DNA of 18,888 nt from an uncultured Clostridia bacterium. GTDB lineage: Bacteria > Bacillota > Clostridia > Lachnospirales > Anaerotignaceae. Positions 6,988 to 13,573 of this stretch are shown here, piece by piece (position 1 is the first letter of the stretch; each line of letters opens with the position of its first letter). The notes under the pieces are model-generated. The model was given only the letters and a program-made list of their open reading frames with translations. It was not told the DNA's origin and ran no database searches. The stretch covers positions 1 through 18,888 of the forward strand of contig CAJUJJ010000041.1 in NCBI GenBank assembly GCA_910586765.1, in the 5' to 3' direction. Position numbers and translations under genes: made by a program.

Positions 6988-7171
6988 GTTGCATTTCGTG
7001 TTGCATAATGGTGTCAATGTAATGATTTATTGTGTTGCTAACTTCTATTTGTTTTTGTGTAAATGTATGCTGATAAACTGTTTTTAGCATAGTGTTTGTA
7101 GCATGACCCATACGCTCCATAGCGTATTTGTCGGGAATGTTTAACGATAACATAATAGAAGCATTAAAATG
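6968..7171 (-). pseudogene. Tyrosine recombinase (integrase), C-terminal remnant
   Basis: Read on the minus strand, the frame gives HFNASIMLSLNIPDKY, then AMERMGHATNTMLKTVYQHT, the last third of a phage/ICE-type tyrosine integrase. The box III histidine (MGH) and the nucleophilic tyrosine (TVYQH) are kept. The DNA-binding domain, the first catalytic Arg and Lys, and the HxxR box are gone: homology stops at 7171-7174, where LRH would be expected and YGH is read. An internal ATG at 7153 would give 61 residues, but no function is expected. The 3' end abuts the tRNA-Thr terminator, the usual place of an integrase gene next to its attachment site. It is a scar of this or an earlier element. Confidence 0.8.
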
Positions 7172-7187
7172 TCCATACGATATAATT

Positions 7188-7245
7188 AAGACAAATCAGA
7201 AAACCCAGTAAAATCAAGGGTTTGAACGGTTTGTCTTTTCTTTTT
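7188..7245 (+). terminator. Terminator-like hairpin in the gap before parA
   Basis: Two stem blocks are nested: AAGACAAA (7188-7195) with TTTGTCTT (7230-7237), and AAACCC (7201-7206) with GGGTTT (7218-7223), separated by an internal loop. The sequence after it is TTCTTTTT. It could stop tRNA-side transcription from entering parA. The stem also contains GACAAA/TTTGTC sites that recur closer to parA. Confidence 0.5.
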
Positions 7246-7316
7246 ATACCCTTTTTCCAATAGATTTTATGTCCAAAAAATGCACTAAAAACTGAATTTG
7301 TCATAAACACGACAAA
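7190..7316. promoter_or_regulatory. Repeated GACAAA/TTTGTC half-sites upstream of parA
   Basis: The 6-mer occurs four times within 127 bp: GACAAA at 7190-7195, TTTGTC at 7230-7235, TTTGTC at 7297-7302 and GACAAA at 7311-7316. The last two form an inverted pair 8 bp apart, 30 bp before the parA start. Such arrays can be autoregulatory operators or centromere-like sites of partition systems. The role is inference. Confidence 0.35.
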
Positions 7317-7345
7317 AAAATAAGCAAATGAAAGGATTGGTAAGT

Positions 7346-8134
7346 ATGGCAAAAGTAATAGCTATTTGTAATCAAAAAGGTGGAGTAGGAAAAACAGTTA
7401 CTACTGTCAATTTAGGAATCGGTTTAGCAAGAGCAGAAAAAAAGGTACTGTTAGTAGATATGGACGCACAAGCGTCATTGACATTAAGTTTAGGATACCA
7501 ACCAGAACAAATAGAAATGACAATCGCCAGTATTATGGGGCAATACATGAGTGAGAGTAACATCAAAAGCAATGTATTCAAAAGTATTTTACACCACAAA
7601 GAAAAAGTAGATTTATTACCTTCTAATATCGAATTATCTGGATTAGAAGCAGCACTTGTCAATACAATGAGCAGAGAAACTGTATTAAGAAATTCTTTAA
7701 AAGTATTAAGAGATAAATATGATTATATTGTAGTGGATTGTTCTCCATCATTGGGAATGTTGACAATCAACTCTCTTGCCTTTGCAGATACCGTGTTAAT
7801 ACCAGTGCAGGCACAATATTTATCTATAAAAGGTTTGGAGCAGTTAATCAAAACGATTTCCCGAGTACAAATGTGTATCAACAGGAAATTAGATATAAGC
7901 GGAATACTTATTACAATGGCAAACATGAGAACCAATTACTCTAAAGAACTGGTAACTCTTTTACATCAAAATTATGATAGAAAACTGCATATATTTAAAG
8001 AGTATATTCCTATGTCTGTTAAAGCGGCAGAAATCAGTGCAGAAGGGACAAGCATTTATACTCATGATAAAAATGGAAAAGTAGCAAAAGCATATGAATC
8101 ATTCGTGCAGGAGGTATTGACATGGCAGAAATGA
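7346..8134 (+). CDS. parA: ParA/Soj-family partition ATPase
   Basis: ParA ATPases bind DNA non-specifically as ATP dimers and, with ParB bound at parS sites, segregate plasmids or stabilise excised elements. The 262-aa protein has a deviant Walker A KGGVGKT at residues 11-17, the A' motif LLVDMDAQAS and Walker B YIVVDCSPS; it lacks an N-terminal helix-turn-helix, so it is the short (type Ib/Soj-like) form. I chose ATG 7346, 9 nt after AAAGGA, over an upstream in-frame ATG at 7328 that has no ribosome site. Its end overlaps parB by 13 nt. It is the first full gene of the element. The host chromosomal Soj would be elsewhere. Confidence 0.93.
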   Translation: MAKVIAICNQKGGVGKTVTTVNLGIGLARAEKKVLLVDMDAQASLTLSLGYQPEQIEMTIASIMGQYMSESNIKSNVFKSILHHKEKVDLLPSNIELSGLEAALVNTMSRETVLRNSLKVLRDKYDYIVVDCSPSLGMLTINSLAFADTVLIPVQAQYLSIKGLEQLIKTISRVQMCINRKLDISGILITMANMRTNYSKELVTLLHQNYDRKLHIFKEYIPMSVKAAEISAEGTSIYTHDKNGKVAKAYESFVQEVLTWQK

Positions 8135-9120
8135 ATGAAAATGCAGAAAAAATGAATTTTCATGCAGAAGAAAATAGAGAAGAAACAAAAGAAGAAATGA
8201 AAAGTAGTGCCAAAAATGTAACATTAACACCTTACGATGAATTATTGTTAGGTGCAAACTCTATGGAGATTGTGCAAAAAATACAAATTGATAAATTAAT
8301 TCATTTTCAGAACCATCCATTTAGAATAAAAGATGATGAAGAAATGGAAAAATTAGTACAAAGTATTGCAGAAAAAGGTGTTGTAGTGCCTATTATTGCT
8401 CGTGCTATAAATGACGAATATTATGAGATAATATCAGGACACCGTAGAAGATATGCTTGTATGAAATTAGGGATAGATACTATGCCTGTTATCATTAGAA
8501 AATTAGATGATGATGAAGCAGTAATAGCAATGGTTGATTCAAATATACAAAGAGAGCATATATTGCCAAGTGAAAGAGGATTTTCTTATAAAATGAAGTT
8601 AGAAGCAATCAAACATCAAGGTAAAAGAACAGATTTAACTTCTGGACAAGTTGTCCAGAAGTTAAAAGGAAAAAATTCAATAGAAATTGTAGCTGAGGAA
8701 GCTGGAGAAAATTATAAACAGATACAAAGATATATTCGTTTGACAAAACTTATACCAGAATTGCTTCAAATGGTAGATGACAACAAACTAAAATTTAACA
8801 CAGGCGTGGAATTATCCTATTTAGAACTAGAGGAACAAATAAATTTACACAAACTTATGGGAAAATTAAATGTTATTCCTTCTTTGGAACAGTCAAGCAA
8901 GCTAAAAAAATACAGTCAGGACAAAAAATTAAACGATGGTGTCATAGAAGTCATATTGACACAAGAAACAGAAAAGAACAGCAACAATATTACATTAAAA
9001 AAGAAAGATTTAAAACAGTATTTTCCTAAGTCTTACAGCAAAAAGGATATGGAAAATGTAATATTTGAACTTTTAAAACAGTGGCAACAGCAACAAAGTG
9101 TTACAGAAAAAGAAGAATAA
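8122..9120 (+). CDS. parB: ParB/Spo0J-family partition protein
   Basis: ParB binds a palindromic centromere site and spreads as a CTP-dependent clamp, activating ParA. The 332-aa protein has a variable N-terminal tail (1-55), the N-terminal CTPase domain with HPFRIKDDEEMEKLVQSI, the arginine box ISGHRRRYA (a variant of the GERRxRA motif) and NIQREHILPSERGF, then a helix-turn-helix region (about 185-240), and a C-terminal dimerisation part. GGAGG lies 8 nt before the ATG, and the start overlaps parA by 13 nt. The codons for residues 171-182 form a perfect 33-bp inverted repeat (8634-8666), described separately. Typical of the ParB of Tn1549-like elements. Confidence 0.93.
   Translation: MAEMNENAEKMNFHAEENREETKEEMKSSAKNVTLTPYDELLLGANSMEIVQKIQIDKLIHFQNHPFRIKDDEEMEKLVQSIAEKGVVVPIIARAINDEYYEIISGHRRRYACMKLGIDTMPVIIRKLDDDEAVIAMVDSNIQREHILPSERGFSYKMKLEAIKHQGKRTDLTSGQVVQKLKGKNSIEIVAEEAGENYKQIQRYIRLTKLIPELLQMVDDNKLKFNTGVELSYLELEEQINLHKLMGKLNVIPSLEQSSKLKKYSQDKKLNDGVIEVILTQETEKNSNNITLKKKDLKQYFPKSYSKKDMENVIFELLKQWQQQQSVTEKEE
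8634..8666. repeat. Perfect 33-bp inverted repeat inside parB
   Basis: Arms 8634-8649 and 8651-8666 are exact reverse complements (16 bp) around the single base G8650; the core reads TGGACAAGTTGTCCA. Being a near-continuous palindrome, it fits a dimeric protein's binding site better than an RNA hairpin. It is not the Bacillus parS sequence (TGTTCCACGTGAAACA) but has a similar layout, so it may be the element's own parS. It lies between the NIQRE box and the helix-turn-helix codons. Confidence 0.9.
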
Positions 9121-9125
9121 TGAGA

Positions 9126-9154
9126 TTGAAATACGATTTTTACAAATTTAGATT
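9126..9154 (+). promoter_or_regulatory. Candidate promoter of repA
   Basis: TTGAAA at 9126-9131 and TAGATT at 9149-9154, 17 bp apart, lie in the 65-bp gap between parB and the repA start. The -35 matches 5 of 6 consensus bases, the -10 4 of 6. Confidence 0.4.
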
Positions 9155-9185
9155 TTTGAAAACAAACAACAAAGGAGGCGTTAAA

Positions 9186-9737
9186 ATGAGTACAGTATCA
9201 TTTGATTATTATTATGGAAATGAATCAGAGCAATTTATATTTTACAGAATACCCAAATTGCTTTTTACAGATGACAGATTTTCAGAATTATCCATAGAAG
9301 CTAAGGTTTTGTATGGTATTATGCTTGACAGAATGGGATTATCTATCAAAAATAAGTGGTTTGATGAGCAAAAAAGAGTTTATATTGTTTTTACAGTAGA
9401 TAAAATTATGGATTTACTGCATTGCAGAGAGCAAAAAGCAAACAAATTACTCAAAGATTTAGAAGAAATCGGCTTAATTGAAAAAAGAAGGAACGGTTTA
9501 GGCAAGCCAAATTTTATTTATATCAAAAATTTTTTAGGTTTTTATAAAAAAAATGATGATGGAATGAAAAAAACAGTAGAAACTCCAGAAAATTCAGAGG
9601 ACGAAACAGAAATTGCAGAAGAAATAGAAGAAGAAACAGATTATTTTTTAGAGCAAAATGATGAGAACTTGCCAAAATCACAATTCCAGAAATGTGAAAA
9701 TCACAAATCAAGAATTGCCAAAATCACAAACTATTAA
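9186..9737 (+). CDS. repA: Replication initiator RepA_N family, N-terminal part (frame broken at iterons)
   Basis: RepA_N initiators bind iterons and start theta replication of plasmids and some ICEs. Residues 1-115 give the classic winged-helix domain: FYRIPKLLFTDDRFSELSIEAKVLYGIMLDRMGLS, IVFTVDKIMDLLHC and KLLKDLEEIGLIEKRRNGLGKPNFIYIKNF. An acidic linker follows, then PKSQ, CENH and KITN, the three frames of a 23-bp iteron, and the protein stops at 183 aa, well short of the usual size. The true start is ATG 9186, 7-8 nt after GGAGGCG, not an upstream TTG at 9081. The rest of the protein continues in the +1 frame (9658-10518). One more iteron would rejoin them. Confidence 0.88.
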   Translation: MSTVSFDYYYGNESEQFIFYRIPKLLFTDDRFSELSIEAKVLYGIMLDRMGLSIKNKWFDEQKRVYIVFTVDKIMDLLHCREQKANKLLKDLEEIGLIEKRRNGLGKPNFIYIKNFLGFYKKNDDGMKKTVETPENSEDETEIAEEIEEETDYFLEQNDENLPKSQFQKCENHKSRIAKITNY

Positions 9738-10518
9738 TACTCTTTTAATTAATGATACTGATTTTAGTAATACTGATTTTAGTGATACTAAAAAAATTAA
9801 TCATACTGTTTCTATAAATAATAATCAATATAATCCATCTTATCCATCTCATCTATCAAAAACAGATGAGATGGATGAGATTGATACAATTATTTATTCT
9901 GATACAGAGAAAAAAGAAGAAGAAAAATGCACTATTGACAAAGAATTAGAAGAACAGCTTTACAAAAGCAATAACGATGAACTGCCTTATGATTATCCAA
10001 AGTGTTTCATCAATTTGCAGAGAGAAGTTGCACAAAAGAAATTAAAAGAACAACAGCAAAAAGTAGAAAAAATGAATGATACAACAAACACAAATACAGA
10101 GGAAAAACCAAAGCCAAAACCAAAGCCAAAACAACAATTCTTTATTGACAAAGGTTTACAGGAACAAATGTGTAAAGCCACCATTTTGAGAAATATTAAC
10201 TATCGATTTTTGGCAGAAAATGAAAGAACAAAATATAACATACAGTTAATTAACAACATGGTAGACATTATGGTAAGCGTGATAATAAGCAATAAAACAA
10301 CAATACGCATTAGTGGAGAAGAAATTCCTCAAAAAATGGTAAAAGAAAGATTATTGAAATTAAATTCCGAACACATAACATATGTATTGGAATGTCTGAA
10401 CAGAACAAAAAACAAAATACATAACATAAGAGCCTACTATATTTCCGCATTATATAATGCTCCCGAAACAATAGACGCTTATTATCAGGCAGAAGTTAAC
10501 TATGATATGTATAGATAA
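9658..10518 (+). CDS. RepA C-terminal part in the +1 frame, overlapping repA N-part by 80 nt
   Basis: The frame opens with TCQNHNSRNVKITNQELPKSQTINT, the iteron-derived sequence I recall from the middle of Tn1549-like RepA proteins, then a low-complexity Asp/Asn-rich spacer and a Pro-Lys run (KPKPKPKPK). The C-terminal domain, about residues 170-286, has FIDKGLQEQM, NNMVDIMVSVIISNKTTIRISGEEIP, MVKERLLKLNSEHITYVLECL and NIRAYYISALYNAPETID. This is the normal RepA C-terminal domain, so the reading frame was once continuous with 9186-9737. The nominal ATG at 9658 has no good ribosome site, so it is made by re-initiation, by a frameshift, or not at all. A terminator follows 8 bp after the stop. 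Confidence 0.75.
   Translation: MMRTCQNHNSRNVKITNQELPKSQTINTLLINDTDFSNTDFSDTKKINHTVSINNNQYNPSYPSHLSKTDEMDEIDTIIYSDTEKKEEEKCTIDKELEEQLYKSNNDELPYDYPKCFINLQREVAQKKLKEQQQKVEKMNDTTNTNTEEKPKPKPKPKQQFFIDKGLQEQMCKATILRNINYRFLAENERTKYNIQLINNMVDIMVSVIISNKTTIRISGEEIPQKMVKERLLKLNSEHITYVLECLNRTKNKIHNIRAYYISALYNAPETIDAYYQAEVNYDMYR
9671..9739 (+). repeat. Three 23-bp iterons in repA
   Basis: The core AAAATCACAA occurs at 9674, 9697 and 9720, exactly 23 bp apart. Units 1 and 2 agree at 18 of 23 positions. Two-turn spacing puts the sites on one face of the helix, as in iterons bound by a Rep protein. RepA_N plasmids are known to have their origin inside the rep gene. Because 23 is not a multiple of 3, each unit is read in another frame. 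Confidence 0.8.
9755..9790 (+). repeat. 15-bp tandem repeat in repA spacer
   Basis: ATACTGATTTTAGTA at 9755-9769 is followed by ATACTGATTTTAGTG at 9770-9784 and the start of a third copy (ATACTA). It encodes NDTDFSNTDFSDT. It is AT-rich and lies between the iterons and a long hairpin, where an unwinding region would be expected. Confidence 0.75.
9833..9885 (+). repeat. Long inverted repeat/hairpin in repA, possible part of oriV
   Basis: A 13-bp perfect inner stem (9842-9854 with 9864-9876, ATCCATCTCATCT and its complement) is extended outward to 22 positions per arm (9833 and 9885) with one mismatch and one G-U. The loop ATCAAAAAC has 9 nt. It sits about 100 bp after the last iteron, within the variable spacer of RepA, so it is free to be a DNA signal. 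Confidence 0.8.
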
Positions 10519-10526
10519 TGAAAAAG

Positions 10527-10556
10527 GGCAGTAACAACTTGTTGCTGTCTTTTTTT
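10527..10556 (+). terminator. Rho-independent terminator after repA
   Basis: Arms GGCAGTAAC (10527-10535) and GTTGCTGTC (10541-10549) pair over 9 bp with two wobbles, 5-nt loop, then seven T residues. It ends the parA-parB-repA unit. The next gene starts 44 bp later with no recognisable promoter between, so read-through or a cryptic promoter must serve the surface genes. Confidence 0.8.
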
Positions 10557-10599
10557 GTTAAAAAATTAGGGAAAGATTTGGGAGAGGAGTGTAAAAAAA

Positions 10600-11829
10600 A
10601 TGAAAAAGAAACTATTTCTGTTACTGTTGCTTTTGACAATAAACTGTCCCTTAAAAACAACATTTGCAGAACAAACAGAAAGTATCCCCTTTTTGATTTC
10701 TTCAGAACAAAAGCAAATAGATGGCAGTATTTTTTTAACAAAAATCTATGAAGTGGCAGAAGATTTTGACCCTTCAAAACTAATTGAAAATGGTTATGAA
10801 AAAGAGGGATATTTGTTTGCCTATCATAAAACAGATAAAAAAGTGAATGAAAACAAGCAAACAAAAGAACTTTCTGAAAGTATTGCCATAGAAACAGCAA
10901 CAGACAACAAACAAGGCATATTAAACCGACTGCCCCAAACAATAGATTACAACAAAGAAGATTTTACAGGTATTTTGTCATTGGAGAACAACAGCATTGA
11001 TACAAAACCAGCAGCATATAAAACCCAAAACACAACAGTATCTACTGTAAAAGAATACACAGAACTGATGGCAGCAGACAATTCTTATATTCCTCAAACA
11101 GCAGAAAAAGAGGGACAAACATTGCAATTAACAGATGTCAACTGGGCAGTGATGGGAACAGGTTTAGCAGGAGATACGCTTGTACCTACAGAATACAAAG
11201 CAACTGCAACTTATTCCAAAACCATAAGTAATAAAGTGCCTTCCAGTTATGTCACAACAGCAATATACACAGGAACGGTGTCAAAACCAGAACCAACCAC
11301 AATTACATATACATTGACTTATGTTGGCACACCTATTAAAGAAAACAGCACAATTATGGAAAAGGCAGAAAAACAAGCACATAAACAAATACAAGAAGAA
11401 AGGCAAATAAAAGAGGACAAAGAAATAAAAGAAATTAAGCAAAACAATACTGTTTTTATCAAAATGCTATTTGGTGCATTACTTGGTATTTTGTTTTCAA
11501 GTGGTATGGTTTTGCTATTTCATAAAAAATCACAGAAAGGAGTGAAAATTTGTAACTTGCAAGATGAGGAATATATTTGTATTGGATACCAGAAAATGGG
11601 CAAAGAGGATTTTGTAATAGATTTAAACCCTTTGTATGAGTTGATACAAAGTTCTTGCTTCTATTTTGTCATAGATAAATATACCGCAAAAAAATTATAT
11701 GGCAAAACAATATCCATTACACTACATGATGAAACAAAAGAACAAATGATAATACCCAACAGCGTGAGCGAATACGGACAGCCGTATTGCTTTATGCTAG
11801 AGATAGGAGGGAAAGAACATGAGAAATAG
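10600..11829 (+). CDS. secreted, membrane-anchored protein of unknown function (ICE surface module)
   Basis: I do not recognise a named domain. The 409-aa protein has a Sec signal peptide (residues 1-23, KKKLFLLLLLLT, ending TTFA), an extracellular part of about 260 residues rich in Thr, Lys and Glu with beta-type stretches (TATYSKTISNKVP, TYTLTYVGTP), a charged coiled-coil-like run (about 250-283, EKQAHKQIQEERQIKEDKEIKEI), one membrane helix (about 284-308, MLFGALLGILFSSGMVLLF) and a cytoplasmic tail of about 100 residues. GAGAGGAG lies upstream of the ATG. It overlaps the sortase gene by 11 nt, so the two are translationally coupled and probably act together in anchoring or displaying the large adhesin downstream. 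Similar genes lie beside sortases in clostridial conjugative elements. Confidence 0.85.
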   Translation: MKKKLFLLLLLLTINCPLKTTFAEQTESIPFLISSEQKQIDGSIFLTKIYEVAEDFDPSKLIENGYEKEGYLFAYHKTDKKVNENKQTKELSESIAIETATDNKQGILNRLPQTIDYNKEDFTGILSLENNSIDTKPAAYKTQNTTVSTVKEYTELMAADNSYIPQTAEKEGQTLQLTDVNWAVMGTGLAGDTLVPTEYKATATYSKTISNKVPSSYVTTAIYTGTVSKPEPTTITYTLTYVGTPIKENSTIMEKAEKQAHKQIQEERQIKEDKEIKEIKQNNTVFIKMLFGALLGILFSSGMVLLFHKKSQKGVKICNLQDEEYICIGYQKMGKEDFVIDLNPLYELIQSSCFYFVIDKYTAKKLYGKTISITLHDETKEQMIIPNSVSEYGQPYCFMLEIGGKEHEK

Positions 11830-12751
11830 ATACATCAAAATTCCTTTGTTGTTTTTGATGACAGCAAATGTTTGTACTTGCTGCAATATCAATGCTTTTG
11901 CAGTAACAAGCGATTTAGATTATCAGTTCAAAACAGAAAACAAAGAAGAATTTTATATCACTGGAGAAAACCACATTCATTTTGATGGAGCAGTACCAGA
12001 TTATTTACTGGATATTTATGATTTAGCACCACAGAAAAGACATGATTCTGAATATGGTGCAACTATCATTACACCTTCAGAGCAAAAAGCGAATGTGACA
12101 ACGTATGCACCAGCAAATGCACCATCGGGAAGATTTACACAAAGTACAAATGGTTTTGTAACTGGTGCAACACAAGGTACACAGCAATCAGGCAGTACAA
12201 CAAATTTAGCAAATACAACAAAAACACAAAATAATGCAACAGGTAATTTTTATACAAGCACATCAACAAATTTGCCAAGTGGAAATACAAACACTGTTGT
12301 ATATTACGCCAACAATGAGGAACAAAAACTACAATATCCCCTCACCACAATAGAACAAGTCAGAAAATCAGATGGTAGCATTGGCACTTTAAAAATACCA
12401 TCTGTCAAATTGACTGTAACAGCATATGACGGAGACACTTATGCGGCAATGAAAAAGGGTATTGGGCATATTTCTTCCACTTCTACATGGAATGGAAATG
12501 CTGGTTTTGTGGGACACAACAGAGGTTCCAGCGGTTATTTTCAGAAATTAAAAAATGTTTCTGAAGGCGATGAAATCACATACACTACGACACTTGGCAC
12601 AAGAAACTATATTATGCAGTCTGTCAGTAGAATATCAGAAACGGATTGGACAAAACTGGAATACACCAATGATAACCGTTTAACACTAATAACTTGTGTA
12701 GAAGATGTGCCAAATCAAAGACTTTGTGTACAGGCAGTAGAAAAAAGATAG
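11819..12751 (+). CDS. sortase (cysteine transpeptidase), class D-like
   Basis: Sortases cut a C-terminal sorting signal and join the surface protein to peptidoglycan. The 310-aa protein has a signal peptide or N-terminal anchor (residues 1-29), a Ser/Thr/Asn/Gln-rich linker (about 95-165), and a catalytic domain (about 190-308) opening with IGTLKIPSVKLTV. The triad is visible: H233 in FVGHNRG, C293 in LITCVED and R301 in NQRLCVQ. AGGAGGG lies 8-9 nt before the ATG. Its likely substrate is the Cna-B protein two genes downstream, whose sorting signal lies beyond the window. The class is a guess from the TLITC context; class B cannot be excluded. Confidence 0.9.
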   Translation: MRNRYIKIPLLFLMTANVCTCCNINAFAVTSDLDYQFKTENKEEFYITGENHIHFDGAVPDYLLDIYDLAPQKRHDSEYGATIITPSEQKANVTTYAPANAPSGRFTQSTNGFVTGATQGTQQSGSTTNLANTTKTQNNATGNFYTSTSTNLPSGNTNTVVYYANNEEQKLQYPLTTIEQVRKSDGSIGTLKIPSVKLTVTAYDGDTYAAMKKGIGHISSTSTWNGNAGFVGHNRGSSGYFQKLKNVSEGDEITYTTTLGTRNYIMQSVSRISETDWTKLEYTNDNRLTLITCVEDVPNQRLCVQAVEKR

Positions 12752-12761
12752 GAGTGAGAAA

Positions 12762-13559
12762 ATGAAGGAATTAAAAGTATTACAGCAACAGCAAATATTA
12801 GGCAAACCGCTTACACTATATGGTGATTTTGAAAATCCCTTATTTTTAGCAAAAGAAGTTGCAGAATGGATAGAACATAGCAATCCAAGAATGATGTTGC
12901 AAGCTGTTGATGACGATGAAAAGGGAGTAAACATTGCTTACACCCCTGGAGGAAATCAAGAAGTATGGTTTTTAACAGAATATGGCGTATATGAAGTGTT
13001 AATGCAAAGCAGAAAACCCATTGCAAAACAATTTAAAAAAGAAGTCAAAACGGTTTTAAAATCCATTAGAAAATATGGTGTTTATATGACATCGGAAACA
13101 TTAGAGCAAGTAATATTAAATCCAGATACTATAATACAGTTAGTAGAAACTCTAAAAAAGGAAAAAGAAGAAAAGGAGCAGTTAAAAACAGAAAATTTAA
13201 AACAAAGGCAAATGATAGGAGAACTCCAACCAAAAGCAGATTATACTGACACCATATTAAAAAGCAAAAAAACAGTAACTATCACACAGATTGCAAAAGA
13301 CTATGGCATGAGCGGTATAGAAATGAACAAGCTATTACATACACTAAATGTGCAATATAAGCAATGCGGACAGTGGTTACTATACAAAAAGTATCATGAT
13401 AAAGGATATGTTCATTCTGAAACATTTTGTTTTGAATATTCCAATGGCAAAAAAGATAGCAAAATGCTTACAAAATGGACACAAAAAGGCAGATTGTTTT
13501 TATATGACTTGTTAAAGCAACAAGAAATATTACCTTTGATAGAACAAACTATATTATGA
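12762..13559 (+). CDS. BRO-N/KilAC phage antirepressor-like protein
   Basis: The 265-aa protein begins with a BRO-N domain (about residues 10-110: LYGDFENPLFLAKEVAEWI, LTEYGVYEVLMQSRKPIAKQFKKEVKTVLKSIRKYG), then a short coiled coil (about 130-165, LKKEKEEKEQLKTENLKQRQ) and a KilAC-type DNA-binding domain (about 175-260: TITQIAKDYGMSGIEMNKLLHTLNVQYKQCGQWLLY, TKWTQKGRLFLYDLL). Such proteins act as phage antirepressors or transcription factors. Here it lies between a sortase and an adhesin, with AGGAGTGAG 9 nt upstream of the ATG and its stop touching the adhesin's leader. It may regulate the surface module or the element's transfer. The family call is strong, the role is inference. Confidence 0.88.
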   Translation: MKELKVLQQQQILGKPLTLYGDFENPLFLAKEVAEWIEHSNPRMMLQAVDDDEKGVNIAYTPGGNQEVWFLTEYGVYEVLMQSRKPIAKQFKKEVKTVLKSIRKYGVYMTSETLEQVILNPDTIIQLVETLKKEKEEKEQLKTENLKQRQMIGELQPKADYTDTILKSKKTVTITQIAKDYGMSGIEMNKLLHTLNVQYKQCGQWLLYKKYHDKGYVHSETFCFEYSNGKKDSKMLTKWTQKGRLFLYDLLKQQEILPLIEQTIL

Positions 13560-13573
13560 GAGGAGAAATAAAT

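Noticed and set aside
7298..7326. Promoter for parA (TTGTCA, 17 bp, TAAGCA)
   Set aside because: The -10 matches the consensus poorly; a promoter is expected there but this one is not supported.
7164..7352. 62-codon minus-strand ORF in the gap before parA
   Set aside because: It runs antisense through the hairpin and the parA ribosome site; the hydrophobic composition only reflects AT-rich DNA.
9081..9185. Upstream TTG start for repA, adding 35 residues
   Set aside because: Extra residues overlap parB and lack family similarity; the ATG at 9186 has a strong ribosome site at the right distance.
9658..9737. Programmed ribosomal frameshift as the sole explanation for split repA
   Set aside because: No clear slippery heptamer plus downstream structure was seen in the overlap, and the iteron-loss explanation accounts for the frames exactly; kept only as a less likely option.
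10518..10751. 77-codon ORF before the membrane protein
   Set aside because: It starts on the repA stop, spans the terminator and overlaps the signal peptide coding of the next gene in another frame; it has no ribosome site.
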